64,000 nt of DNA from Cyanophora paradoxa (GCA_004431415.1 QPMI01000640.1:62001-126000); one strand, 5' to 3'. Positions 10,066-20,920 are shown, numbered from the stretch's first letter. Translations and numbers: made by a program. Notes: generated from the sequence alone by a model not told the origin.

Positions 10066-12186
10066 ATGCCGGGCCGTCAGGGCCCGGGCGCAGCGGGCCG
10101 GCGGGCCGCCGCCGCGTTGCTGGCGCTGGCGCTCCTGGCGGCGCTCGCGGGCTTCGCGTGCGCGGCGCTGGAGGATCTGTACGATCCGGGCTACGCAGAG
10201 CGCGTTGTGAAGCTCGCGGCGGAGGGCAGCTCGACCGAGGCCACGAACTTGCTCTGGGACGGCTGCAACCTGCTCTTCGGGCAGGCGCACGGCCCGATGG
10301 TTGACGAGGCCCTCGCGGAGCGCTACCTCGAGGCGTTCTTCGGGGCGTACCTGGCCCCCGCGTACGACTTCGAGGACTTCCAGCAGTACACGCGGGCGCT
10401 CAGGTGCCACGGCTTCGTGTCGCGCCTGGCGGCCATGACGCGCCACCGGACGACGGACGCGGCGCTGGAGCAGCTGCTGGGGACGGGCGACCTGCGGCGC
10501 GTGCTGCGGAAGGCGCTGATGCTGTACAACCCGCGGAGCACGGTGCGCGTCGAGCGGGACGCGATCTTCGCGGCCGACCCCGCCGCCGCCTCGGTCTGGT
10601 ACTTCACGTGCGTCGCGGCGCCCTCCGAGCGGGCCGGCGGGCGCGGGGCGGGCCCCGTGCCGAGCGGGCGGGGCGCAGTTGGTTCGACACGGGAAACCTG
10701 GACGCGATGCGGGAGGAGGGGGCACTGGAGCGGCTGCGGGAGCACGCGCGCTACTGCGACGCCGCCCCGGGGCTGGCCTTCTGGGAGTTCAACGAGAACG
10801 CCTACCACGCCTTCTTCTTCTCCTCGTACCTCGCGGAGGACACGGACCGGTGCGTCAAGGGCAAGATCAACGCCTACGTGGCCGGCGCCGTGGCCCGCGC
10901 CCTCGCCGTCTCGAACACGCCCGACCGGCGCTCCGTGGCGCTCGTCTCCTCGACGTACACGCCCGGCTCGCCCGTGCACCAGTGCCTCTCGGCCTTCGTG
11001 CGGGCCCTCTCGCCCGGCTACAACGTAACGCTGCTCGCGGTGGGGATGCGCGAGGGGGCCCCCGTGGCCGACGCGGCCTCGTTCCGGGCTGTGCACCACG
11101 TGCGGCGCTGGGGCGCCTTCGAGGAGCTGCGGCCCGTGCTCGAGAACGACTTCGGGGCGCTCCTCTTCACCGACGTCGGCTCGCACGCCCTCTCCCTCTT
11201 CATGGCGAACACGCGCCTCGCGCCGCTGATGATCAACGCGCACGGGCACCCCGTCTCCTCCCACGGCTCCCTCGCCGACCTCTTCCTCTCCGGGGCCGCC
11301 CTCGAGCCGCCCGGCGCCGCCGCCCACTACTCCGAGCGCCTCCTCCTCCTCGACGGCCTCGGCACCGCCTACACCCCCTCCCCGGCCGCCGCCGCCGCCG
11401 CCCCCGGGGCGAAGCGCGGCTGCGGGGGGCCGCCGGTGCTCGGCGTCGTGGCGAACTGGTACAAGACGAACGCCGACGTGCTGCGCGTCCTCCGCCTCGT
11501 GCAGCTCGCCTCCCGCTGGGACCGCCTCACCTTCCGCTTCTTCCCCGCCGAGCACGCCGGCTTCGCGGTGCGCCCCGCCCCGCCCCGCCCCGCCGGGCCT
11601 CGCGCTGATGGGGCGGCAGGTGGAGTGGTTCCGGCGGCAGGCGGCGGCCGTGCTGGGGGAGGCGGCGGTGGAGGTCGTGCCCAACGCGGCCCCGGGGGAC
11701 TTCCTCGCGGCGCTGCGCAACCTCACCGCCGTCGTCGACACGCGCCCCGCCTGCGCCGTCACCACCTGCGTCAACGCCCTCCACGCCCGCGTCCCCATCC
11801 TCACCCAGGCGCGCCCCCCGCCGCCTCGCGCCCGACGCCCCCGCCGGCGGCTCGGTGAGGGGCGGGGCGCAGGAGGGGGGGCGGGCGATGGGCCGGTGGT
11901 GCGCGGGGCAGCTGCGGCGGGCGGGCCTCGGGAGCTGGTGGCGGGGGACGAGGCGCGGCTCGTGCAGGCGCTGCTGCGCGTCACGGACGACCCCGCGCAC
12001 TGCGCCGCGCTGCACGCCCGCGTCGAGGCCGCCGACCTCGAGCAGGCCCTCTACGGGGACGCCCCCGCCGCCGCCGCCGCCTTCCGCGCCGCCATGGACG
12101 CCCTCCTCGCCGACCCCGCCGCCGCCCGCGCCGCCCGCGCCCCCCTCCGCCTCCTCAACGGCCACCTCGCCGCCGACCCGGGGTAG
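10066..12186 (+). CDS. Secretory-pathway GT-B glycosyltransferase-like protein (GT41/HMW1C-like)
   Basis: The ATG at 10066 opens a signal peptide or anchor (RRAAAALLALALLAALAGF, cleavage likely near ACA). Introns at 10608-10678 and 11568-11619 preserve the frame; the third, near 11810-11930, is less certain. The central part contains DRRSVALVSSTYTPGSPVHQ, LLFTDVGSHALSLFMANTR, and APLMINAHGHPVSSHGS. The last resembles the acceptor/donor cleft of GT41-like bacterial HMW1C enzymes. Then come VLGVVANWYKTNADVLRVL and RFFPAEHAGFA (sugar-nucleotide domain style), and VVDTRPACAVTTCVNALHARVP, which resembles the segment following the conserved Gly-rich turn. The gene ends with a TAG at 12184-12186. 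The assignment rests on fold-level resemblance; substrate is unknown. Confidence 0.55.
10608..10678 (+). other. 71 nt intron with GC-rich arms
   Basis: It starts GTGCGTCGCGGCGCCC and ends GGGCGGGGCGCAG. Phase 2 joining yields WFDTGNLDAMREE, which continues the glycosyltransferase reading frame. It illustrates the lack of a pyrimidine tract before the acceptor. Confidence 0.75.
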
Positions 12187-12288
12187 GCTGGCAGGCAGGC
12201 AGACAGCAGGCAGGCAGGCAGGCAGGCAGCTAGTTTCAACAGGCGCCAATTCAACCTTTCGGATTGCAAGCACAAGCGGGCGCTGCGC

Positions 12289-14278
12289 TCAGCTCAAGGT
12301 TGCGTCCGCAGCGGGCGCCGGCTCTGCCTCCTCGGGGGCGGGGGCGAGGGCCACCGGCTTCTGGGCGCGGAAGACAGTGTACCCCGGGAAAGTCTCGGCC
12401 TCGAAGCCCTCGAGACCGGCGGCCTCGCAGTACCGCCGCAGCTCCTCCACCTGCGGCGCGCGCGCGTCGGCGGGGGGCGGGGGCTGGCAGAGGCGTGCGG
12501 GGCGGGGCGGGGTGCACCTCGTAGCAGCCGAAGAGGGGCGCGCCGGAGCTGTCGCGGCGCCCGAAGGTGAACTGCCGCTTCTCCGCCTCCACCATCACCC
12601 GCCGCAGCGGCAGCGGCGCCTCCCCCTCCCCGCCCCCCCCGGCGCCCCCTCCGAGGCTCGAGAGGGCCTCGAGGGCGTTCGCGAGGAGCGGGAGCGCGGG
12701 GAGGCCCGTGCCGCCGAAGGCCGGCAGGACGCCCTGGGCCGGCCCTCAGCGGGGGCGGCGGGGGCGGGGGCGGGCGGGCGGGCGGGCCTCCTCGAAGGCC
12801 TTGAGGGCGGTGCGGGAGCCGTCCTCGAGGGCGCCGACGGCGGCGCGGACGAGGGGCACGTCGACGATGACGGTGAAGGTGGAGGCGACGAGGCGGCCGC
12901 CGGGGCGGAGCACGCGCGCCATCTCGGCGAAGGCGGCGGGGACGTCGGGCCAGCAGTGGATGGCGGCGCCGGCGTAGAGGCCGGCGACGGAGGCGTCCGC
13001 GAAGGGGAGGCGCTCGACGTCGGCGCGGAGGAGCGGGTAGCCGTCGATCGCCCCCGCCTCGCGCTTCCGCATCGCCTCCCGCAGCATCGCCTCGCTCGCG
13101 TCCACCCCGTACACCCTGCCCCCCGCCCCGCTCAGCCCCCGCCCCGCCCCGCCCCGAGCCGCCCCGCGCACCGCGCGAACTGGCCCGACTGCATCAGCCG
13201 CTGCGCCGCCGGCGTGCGTGTCAGGGGCGAGCGGCAGCGCGGCGCGGGACGACGGGTCCGGGCGCACGCGTCCCATCTGGCCAGGCCCGCAGCTGACGTC
13301 GAGAATGAGGCCGTCCCGCACCGGCATCAGGCCTGCGCGCGCGCCGCGTCAGGTGCTGGGAGGGGACGGGGGCGCGGCGAGGGGCCCGGCCAGCGCACTC
13401 CGCCGGGCGAAGCCGTACTCGAGCTCGAAGGGCGGCCGCCCCCGCAACCGCCAGATCGGCGTCTCGTAGCTGCGTTCCGGCGGGGGCCCGGGATCAGTGC
13501 CCGGCCGGCCCGCACGCAGGGCGGGCGGGCCCGGTGCCGGGCGCACATGGAGGCGACCACGGGGCTCTCGAACAGCGTCTCAGACGCGATCTTCTGCTTA
13601 GTCTGCCAGCGAGACTGAGCAACACCGGGCAAGCAGCGCCGGGCCCGAAAGGATTGCAATTGCGCGGACCCTCGAAAAGTCGGTGATGCCGTCTAGATCC
13701 GCGAAGGTCTGAATATACATATATAAATAAGAGTTGAGCGGGGACGGAGGCGGCAGTGCGCGGCACCGACCCTCGCGCACGACTCGCAGTAGAACTCGCC
13801 GAGCCTCCGCTCCCGCCACGACTTGCTGCCGGCGCGCCGTCAGCGTTAGTTAGAGTCGGCTTAGGGCAGCCGACCTCAGGCTCTTGCGGGATACAAGCGG
13901 CACGCGGCAGTCCGGGCAAGCAAACTCCAGCGCCGCACGCTCGCTCGCTGGAGCGCTCCGAACCGTAGCAGCTGTGAGAATCACCGTCAGCTATTCAAGA
14001 GGCTGGTAAAGCACAGCGGCACGCCCACGCGCACCACCTGCGTCGGCACGCGCGCCACTCGGCAGCACCGCCGCGGCCGCGCGCCGTGCCGGTTGGCAGA
14101 CGAGTGCATTTCGCTCCGAGACACCGCCATAAAAGCGCCGCGCGTCGCCAGCGAAGCGCGTGCGCGCCGCCGAAGCGCGCCGCCGTCCGTGCTGAGGGCT
14201 GCATGTTGCACTCTCTGTTCTTGCGTTGTGCGAGCGCGAAGTGCACGCCGCGACCGCCGGGGCCTGGAACGCCTCCAT
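12289..14278 (-). CDS. Zinc-ribbon SAM-dependent methyltransferase (UbiE-like, plant plastoglobule type)
   Basis: Exons spell out a family known from plants (UbiE-like plastid methyltransferases). An N-terminal ribbon reads FACPDCRVPLVSRKSL, then EFYCESCARTFADLDGITDF. A linker, IASETLFESPVVASM, is followed by YETPIWRLRGRPPFELEYGF. The Rossmann core is GLILDVSCGPGQMGR (motif I, SAM binding), VYGVDASEAMLREAM, LLRADVERLPFADASV, AGAAIHCWPDVPAAFAEM and ARVLRPGGRLVASTF. A C-terminal exon, EELRRYCEAAGLEGF then ETFPGYTVFRAQKP, precedes the stop at 12289-12291. All introns are short, several with C/G arms. The 5' end is uncertain; an ATG at 14278 opens an Arg/Ala/Ser-rich stretch compatible with an organelle transit peptide. 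An AT-rich intron ends near 13700. Confidence 0.8.
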
Positions 14279-14692
14279 CTGAACTCCGGCTAGGTTGCAA
14301 CACGGGGCGGGTGACCTCTACCCGGGCCGTGTGACCCCGGTCGAGCAAAACGACGTGGGCGGCGAGTCGCCCTGTCTAGATAGGCGCCGCGAGCTCTAGG
14401 TACACGCCAGCTTGTCGGGCAGCTCGCCCGTCGCCACCACGTTTGAATCCGGTCGACAAAATGATAGCCCAGCTGCGCGGAGGCGCACTGTCAGCGGGAG
14501 GGTCGGAACGCTCGTTTGGCGAGGTCGTGGAGCCCGGCAGCCCGGCGGCTGCGACTCCATCTCTCGGGAACACGCCAGTTGGGTGAGGCTCTGCAAACCC
14601 GACTCGGCCCGCCAGCTGCGCGGTCGGGTCGGGCCCGGGCCTCCTCCCGGTGATCTTTGCACGCGTGTGACGCCTACTGATTCCCGCCCAGC
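14279..14692. other. Divergent intergenic region between methyltransferase and GTPase
   Basis: About 410 bp separate the proposed starts of two divergent genes. It should hold both promoters. No TATA box or other recognised element is evident; open frames here are random GC frames. Confidence 0.4.
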
Positions 14693-16044
14693 GTGCGCCG
14701 CACAGGCGGATCGCTGCGAGGAGATTATGGGCGGGATGATTCATCGGTCGCCGGCAGCCATATCCCTATCTCCACGTACTCCGTGCCACAGCTGTCTTCG
14801 AGGAGGCAGCACAGGGAGTCGCTCGGCGCCGCGACAGGCTACGTCCCCGGAAGCCCGATCGAAGAGGAGGGCCGCATGACGGCGCGGCGGAGCGAGATGC
14901 CGTTGCGCACGCCACGCTACTTGGACCCCGTCGAGAGCATGTGGGACAGGCTGTGCACGAGCGCGAAGCTGGAGCGCGCGGAGGTGCTCACGGTGTTGGT
15001 AATCGGGCGGAGCGGCGTGGGCAAAACAGCGCTTGTCAACACGCTCTTCGCGGACGAGCCATCCAAGATCAAGCCCACGAGCCCCTTCGAGGTGCCGCGC
15101 TCGGTTCGCGCGCCGGGAGTCCCGCAGCTAAGCGCGGGGCGCAGCACAAGCCGAGCGAGGGGTTCGCGCGAGTGCGGTCGGCGTACCACGGGGTGTCGAT
15201 CCAGTTCGTGGAGGAGACACTGCCGATGGGCGAGCCGGGGGACCCGCAGGAGGAGGCGATGGCGCGGCGGGTGCAGAAGCTGTACAGGCGGGCCGGCGCC
15301 GAGGGCGAGATCTTCCTCCTCGTCTTCGTCGACCGTCTGGACGGCGCCCGCGAGCTCAACAGCGCCCTCGCGGTCGTCACCGACACCCTCGGCACGGCCG
15401 CCTGGGCGCGCTCGATGGTCGTCCTCACGCACGGCCAGACCCTCCCGCCCCCCGACTCGACCTTCGCGGACTTCGTGAAGCAGCGGCGGGAGACGGCGAC
15501 GCTGGCGCTGCGGCGGGCAGCGCGGAACAAGCAGCTCTCGGTGAACGTCGTGGTCGTGGACAACGCGCGCGAGGGCCTCCGCAGCGCCGAGGGCCACCGC
15601 GTCCTCCCCTTCGGGGTCCCCGCGTGGGCCAACATCGGGCCCTGCGTGCCCGCGCTGCTGGAGGCGGCGGCGGAGTCGGTGGCGAACAGCATGCCCGAGG
15701 CCGTGCGGATCGAGCTCCCCGAGCCGCCGGCCGTCGCCATCGCCCGCCGCGCCGCCGCCCTCCTCGCCTACCTCGCCGCCGCCGCCGCCCTCGCCCTCTT
15801 TCTCAACCCCCGGCCCGCCCCCGCGCCCCCCGCCCCCGCACCCCCCAAGCCAGCCCCGCCAGCGCCCCTGCTTCCCCAGCCCCCGCCGGCCGCGGGCGGG
15901 GCCTCCCGCCGGCGCGCCCCGTGCCGGTGCGCGCGGTTGCCCGTGCCCGCGGCGGCCGCCGCGCGGGATTCGTGGCGCTCCCTGGCGGCCTCGGCGCAGG
16001 CGCGCCGGCGCCCTTCGCCGGTGCCGGCTCCGGCCGCCCGCTAG
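14693..16044 (+). CDS. TOC34/AIG1-like GTPase with C-terminal membrane anchor
   Basis: The GTPase core reads TVLVIGRSGVGKTALVNTLF (P-loop GxxGxGKT). A 53 nt intron (15092-15144) joins PTSPFE to HKPSEGFARVRSAYHGVSIQ in phase 0. Other segments are EIFLLVFVDRLDG and WARSMVVLTHGQTLPPPDS, followed by NVVVVDNAREGL and PFGVPAWANIGPCVPALLE. The spacing and the 'VVLTHG' strand resemble TOC34/TOC159 and AIG1 GTPases. A hydrophobic segment (AALLAYLAAAAALALFL) near the C-terminus, followed by a Pro-rich tail, fits a tail-anchored membrane GTPase. The start may be the ATG at 14693 or the one at 14876. If the protein is a TOC receptor it would act at the plastid outer membrane, but localisation is inference. 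The tail after about 15880 may contain an unrecognised intron. Confidence 0.65.
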
Positions 16045-16329
16045 AGAGCACCTTCGCGTTCGGCCCGCGCAGCTGAGCCGCCGCGTCCCTCCGGGCGCCC
16101 CGCTCCTTTTTGATAGTGCCCTTTCTGCTTGCTTTTTGTCTGTATCATTCCGGCGGTGAACTGAACACCAGTGGATGCGACTATCGACTGGAGCTCTGCC
16201 GTACAGGCAAGCTACAAGCGGGGCGAGAGTAGCACGGCGCGGCGCGCGGCGGAGGGAGGGTGGATCCGGAGGGGGAAGAAGCGGCGGGGGCCGGTGGTGG
16301 GCCGGGGCCGGGGGCGTGGCCCGTCGGCG

Positions 16330-17236
16330 TCAAGGCGCGGGGACTTGGGCGGGAGGGCCCTGCCTCGGGGATGCGGCGGGGGCGTCGGGCTGGGGGTCGG
16401 GTGCGGGGCAGGCGGGGGCGGGGGTGCGGGGGGAGGGGCGGGGCAGGCGGGGGGCGGGCCCGGTGTGGAGGGCGGAGAAGTCGACGGGGGCGAGCCAGGG
16501 GTGGGCGCGGAGCTCCTCGAGGGGCGCCCGCGCGCTCGGCTCGAGCTGCAGCAGCCGCTCCACGAAGTCGCGGGCGGCGGGGGGGAAGCCCTCCGGGAAC
16601 TCCACCTCCCGCCCCAGGATCTTCTGGAAGGTCAGGTACTCCGACCCTGCGCCCGCGCCCCGCCCTCCCCCTCGGCCCCCGCGAGCGACGGTGCTAGGGC
16701 GGGGCGGAGGCAGGGCGGACCGCCGCGGAAGGGTGGCCGGCCGGCGAGCATCTGGAAGACGACGCAGGCGAGGGCCCAGAGGTCGGAGGCCGTGGTCGCG
16801 CCCTGCCGCCCCCGTGGATCCCGGGCCGCGCGGGACCCGCCCGCGTGGCCGGCGGGGCGCACGCGGTTGAGGAGGACCTCGGGGGAGACGTACTCCGCCG
16901 TCCCGCAGAAGCTGCTCCGCCGCTGCCGCCCGCCCCGCCCTGCCGCCCCCACCCCCTCAGTCCCCCGCAGCGCCCCGCGGCCTCGCCGGGCACTCGCCCC
17001 GCGGTTCCTGCTCCTCCTCCTCGCTGTCGTCGCTGCCTTTCTCCTTCCTCTCGCCCGCCTTCTCCTGCGGCGGCGGCGGCGGCGGGGCCGGCGCCGGCAC
17101 TGCGCAGCGCCCGTCGGTGCCGGGCGAGGGGCCGGCGGGGCGGGGCAGGGGCGGGGGGCCGGGCGGACCGCCGGCGGGGAAGATTTTGCAGGAACCGAAG
17201 TCGGTGATCTTGAGGTGGCCGGAAGCGGTGATGAGC

Positions 17237-17267
<31 letters not shown>

Positions 17268-17723
17268 CGCCCTTGGACCGCAGGTACTCGATCCCGCTGA
17301 GGAGCTCCGCGGCGTAGAAGCGCGCGACCTCCTCGGGGATCGTCCCGAGGGCCTTGATCTGCGTGAAGAGGTCGCCGCCGCCGCAGTACTCAAGGACCAT
17401 GTAGAGCGAGGCGGCATCCTGGAAGGTCGCGTGCAGCCGCACGACGCTCGGGTGCGAGAGCACCGCCATCGCGTCCCGCTCCCTCTTCACGTTCTCCGCC
17501 TTCCCCTCCTTCAGGATGAACCGCTTCTCCATGATCTTGATGGCGAACTCTTCTCCTGTCTGCCGCGACTTCGCGTACAGCACGCGGCTGTACGACCCCT
17601 CCCCGATCTCCCGCCCGAATTCGAAGTCCTTCGCGGACAGCCTGGTCGGCAGGCAGCATCAAGCCCAGTGGACCGCTTCTCGCTAGCTCGCCGCAGCGCG
17701 GTCCAGCGCGAAAAGCGCGGCAT
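16330..17723 (-). CDS. PDK1-like Ser/Thr protein kinase (AGC family)
   Basis: A complete kinase core is spread over about five exons. The glycine loop is [12 protein letters not shown], and the VAIK-type lysine is in [13 protein letters not shown]. Then come [16 protein letters not shown], the catalytic loop [21 protein letters not shown], and the activation segment [17 protein letters not shown]. Downstream are [19 protein letters not shown] and [19 protein letters not shown], which match 3-phosphoinositide-dependent kinase 1 better than other AGC kinases. An acidic Lys/Glu/Ser insertion ([14 protein letters not shown]) lies between DFG and the activation loop. The C-terminus is Pro-rich and stops at 16330 with no PH domain in view. 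The N-terminus is uncertain: ATG at 17723 requires a very short intron, and Ser/Pro-rich exons may lie upstream to about 17950. Confidence 0.8.
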
Positions 17724-18123
17724 GCAGGGTCCTACGTGACGCGCTGCAGATTAGAACGCACTTGTTCTGGCCGCTGGGAGGCGTCGAGGGGCTCGCTGGG
17801 GTTCCAGGTGTGGCGGAGGAGGTCGACCGCGCTGGCGAGGCCACGGCCGCCGCCGCGGCTGCGCCGTTCGTGCCGTTGCTCTCGCGGCTGGCTCCGCTGT
17901 CAGCGACCGCGCGCGACCCAGGTTCGCGCAGACCCCGCGCGGTCAAGCTCACCGTGCCGGTGCCTCGCCCTCCGCCATCTCCAACGCGCGTAGCTCGCTT
18001 CCAATCGACAGGCTGCAGCTGGTCGGGTCCGGCCAGCACCTTCCTTCTTGCCAGCGCTCGTACCCCCCACAAACCATCCAAACTCGCCGCCGCCGCTGTT
18101 CGCGCGGTCTCTGACCGCAACCA

Positions 18124-20036
18124 ATGGCCCAAACCGCCGGCATGCCGGCTATCTATCTCCCGGCGGCCGTGGGTAAGCCTTTTCGCTCGCGCGAAGCGCT
18201 GGCCGTCCTCAACGCCGCTGCAGAGCGCGGGTCCCGAGGGCCTGATGCGCTGACTAGCTATCAGCATCTTTGTGAGTGGCGGCCTCCCAGCAGCGTCGCT
18301 CTGCCGTTTGCCGCGTCGTGACCACGAGCGCAGTCTCGGGCGGGCTGGCAGGCGCGCTGGCGCGGTCCCTGACTTCTCCTCGTGCGTTGCAATGTTCTTT
18401 TGAACAAAAGCGCGAAGCGCTGACGTCGGATACCCGCAGTCGATGTCGTCAAGGTCGTTCCCGCGGCGGCGTCTCCGCGCCGTCAACACTGACGCGCGCG
18501 CGTGCGGCGGTCCCCAGATTCTCTTCCAGATCCAGACGAACCCGATTAAGGCCGGCGGGGGCGGTGCGAGGTCCTCGGGCCGGCGGTTACGGACGGCGCG
18601 GCTGACGGCGCCGCCGCGCAGCGCGCTTTAACGGCTTCCTCGACGCGTTCCCGACGATCTACCGGGAGGAGGGCCTGCGGTGCGGGCCGCCGCGTCCAGC
18701 CGCCTGGCGGGGGTAGGGCCAACGGGCGTCGTCGGGCGCAGGGCCTTCTGGAAGGGCAACGGCGTCGCCTGCCTGAGGCTCTTCCCCTACTCTGCGATCA
18801 AGGTGCGCAGGGCGGGCGCGAGCGCGGGCCGGCGGTCGGGCCGGCGGACGGGACGGACGGGGCGCGGCGGGGCGGGGCGCAGTTCGCGTTCTACGAGAGG
18901 ATCAAGGAGATCGACCGCAACTCGGAGGGCTCGGCGCTGCGCCACCTGCTCCACCTCGCCGGCGGCGGCCTCGCCGGCGTTACCGCCTCCCTCACCGTCT
19001 ACCCCCTCGACCTCATCAAGGCCCGCCCCCCCCGCCCCGCCCCCGCCCCCGGGGGGCGGCAGCTGAGGGGGCAGTGCTGGCAGACGCGGCTGACGGTGCA
19101 GCACGTGCCGGGGCGCGCCGGCACCGCCGTGGCCTACAACGGCGTCGCCGACGCCTTCGCCAAGATCGTCCGCGACGGTCCGCGGGCCCCCGGCCGCCCC
19201 GCCGGGCGGGGGCCGAGGGCGGGGGCGGGCAGAGGGCGTGCGGGGCCTGTACAAGGGCGTCGTGCCCTCGACGCTCGGCTTCTTCATCTACGAGGGCTTC
19301 ACCTTCTTCTGGTACGAGGCCATCAAGGTCCGCCCCGCCCGCCCCGCCCCGCCCTCTGCTGCGCCCCGCGCCGGCGCCCCGCTCAGCGGGGCGCAGCTGT
19401 ACATGCCGGGGTTCCGGGAACAAGAGCGGAGCAACCCGGTGCTGCACCTCATCTCGGGCTCCCTGGCGGGGGCCCTCGCCCAGACCGTCTCCTACCCCCT
19501 CGACGTCGTCCGGCGCGCCCCGCCCGCCCCCGCCCCGCCCCGCCCCGCCCCCGCCCCGCCCCGCCCCGCCCCCGCTTGCCCCCCCCCCCCCCCGCGCCGG
19601 CGCTGACTCGGTTCCGGGTGCAGGAAGCGGATGCACGCGAGCAGCAACCACCCGGGCATGCTCGGCGGCGGCCGGTACACGGGCATGATGGACTGCATAC
19701 GCCAGACCATCGCCAAGGAGGGCTTCTTCGGCCTGTGCGCCCCCCCCGCCCCGCCCCCCGCCCCGCGTGCCCGGCCGGCCTGACCGCCGTGCAGCTACAA
19801 GGGCACCACCGCCAACCTCGCCAAGGCCCGCCCCCTCGCCGCCGCCGCCGTCGGCTCGGGGCGCGGGGCGGGGGGTGACGGGGCCGGGGGCGCAGGTGAC
19901 GCCCTTCGCGGCGATCCAGTTCGCGGGCTACGAGCAGCTCAAGAAGCTCTTCACGGAGCAGAACCGCCGCGAGCGCCTCGAGCGCGAGGCCCGCGAGGGC
20001 CCCGCCGCCGGCGCCAAGGCCTCCGCCTCCCGATAG
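18124..20036 (+). CDS. Mitochondrial carrier family transporter (SLC25)
   Basis: Three carrier modules are present. Module 1 opens SGGLAGALARSLTSP and, after splicing, LDVVKILFQIQTNPIK, the PxD/ExxK/R signature. It continues NGFLDAFPTIYREEGLR and FWKGNGVACLRLFPYSAIK. Module 2 is LAGGGLAGVTASLTVYPLDL with TVQHVPGRAGTAVAYNGV and GLYKGVVPSTLGFFIYEG. Module 3 is ISGSLAGALAQTVSYPLDVV with RYTGMMDCIRQTIAKEG and TPFAAIQFAGYEQLKKLF. Introns fall at 18272-18333, 18382-18439, 18454-18517 and onward. The ATG at 18124 gives a 49-residue N-terminal extension; the stop is at 20034-20036. Length and signatures are typical. The substrate is not assigned; module sequences lean toward the nucleotide/cofactor branch of the family. 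Confidence 0.9.
18440..18453 (+). other. 14 nt micro-exon in the carrier gene
   Basis: The exon is flanked by CCCGCAG on the left and GTCGTTCC on the right. Its 14 bases supply most of the LDVVK motif of the first carrier signature. Without it the P-x-D-x-x-K signature is broken, so the exon is required by family logic. The next exon (18518-18550) is only 33 nt. Confidence 0.7.
19328..19396 (+). other. Intron with perfect hairpin around the branch motif
   Basis: This 69 nt intron starts GTCCGCCCCGCCCG. Near the 3' end GCGCCCCGC (19374-19382) and GCGGGGCGC (19386-19394) are perfect reverse complements separated by TCA, and the intron ends at CAG 19394-19396. The A of the loop lies 11 nt before the last base and sits in a CTCAG branch-like context. 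Confidence 0.65.
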
Positions 20037-20920
20037 GCCCCGCCCCGCCCCGCCCCCGCCCCGCCCCCGCACCTTTCCCCTTTCTCGCCCAGGCCTGGCC
20101 CCAGCCCCGTCGCCAGCAAAGCAGTTTTCAGAGCTTGCAGAAGGCAGTTTTCTTTCATGGTGTCCCGATTTCATATGAAGGCAGTCCCACCCGCGTCGTC
20201 GAGATCGGCGGAGTCGCGCACAGGCCACCCGGCGCGCCACCGGGGGGGGGGAGGGGGGGGTGAGGGGGGGGGTAGCAGTTTCAAGCGGGCACGGCCGTGG
20301 GCTTCCTTCTTTGCTCTCACTGCATACCGTGGTTGCCGGGGGCCGGGGGGCCTCGCGCGCCCCTGGGGAGGTTCGATTCCTCCGGTCAACCGGGTTATGC
20401 CCAGGCGCAGCCCCGCCATCCTTTTGATTCACATGAAACAAAAAATAGACTGCCTGGCTCATGATCAGATGTGAGCAAGCGCTCCGCTGCTCTGCGGGTG
20501 GGCCCGAATCTCAAGGCCTAGGGCAGCCGGCTGCCTAGGCGCCGGTTTCGGAGTCCGATGAACAGCAATGCATATGCGGGGCGCCCACTCAGTGTGTGAC
20601 TGCTGGGCCAGCCTGGTACTACGGTAGAGCTATAGAGCCATGACGCAGTTCCAGCCTTCCAGGATTCCAGCCGGATCGACCTCGGCGATATCATGAGCTT
20701 TCCAATGACCCAGTGGCCCGGGCCACGTGTACAGCGTTCTGGACTGTCGGACTGTTCACAGATATCGATCTAGATGTACAGTGAAAACGAGAACAATTCG
20801 GAAGGGGGCAGGGAGCCCGCGAGCTGTGCCGGGGGTGGGCTGTACAGGGCAAGAGGGACGCGGGGCGGGGGGCAAGGGGAGCTGTACATGTGCATGCGTG
20901 TGTGGAGGCGGCGCGGTGCG
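20037..20920. other. Convergent intergenic region
   Basis: This 884 bp separates the 3' ends of the carrier and the E2 acyltransferase. It includes poly-G runs near 20241-20271, a sequence matching a Pol III B box (GGTTCGATTCC near 20371) and a single GTACTACGGTAG arm at 20616-20627 related to the repeat at 34.9 kb. No coding exon is supported. Confidence 0.4.

Noticed and set aside
12180-12235. Tandem GGCAGGCAGGCA repeat as a possible regulatory element
   Set aside because: A simple tetranucleotide repeat right after the stop codon at 12186; a similar run follows the polymerase gene near 60296. Nothing beyond a 3' UTR microsatellite is supported.
13705-13735. TATA-like box (TATATAAATAAG)
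   Set aside because: On the coding strand it is the AT-rich 3' end of an intron in the methyltransferase gene, directly before the exon encoding TFADLDGITDF.
17683-18489. Independent minus-strand gene upstream of the kinase
   Set aside because: The frame overlaps the first carrier exons on the plus strand. Only its Ser/Pro-rich part near 17760-17950 might be a 5' kinase exon, which cannot be proven by eye.
20330-20400. tRNA gene
   Set aside because: The interval between the outer stem and the T-arm is about 10 nt too short for D and anticodon arms, and no U33-type anticodon loop forms.
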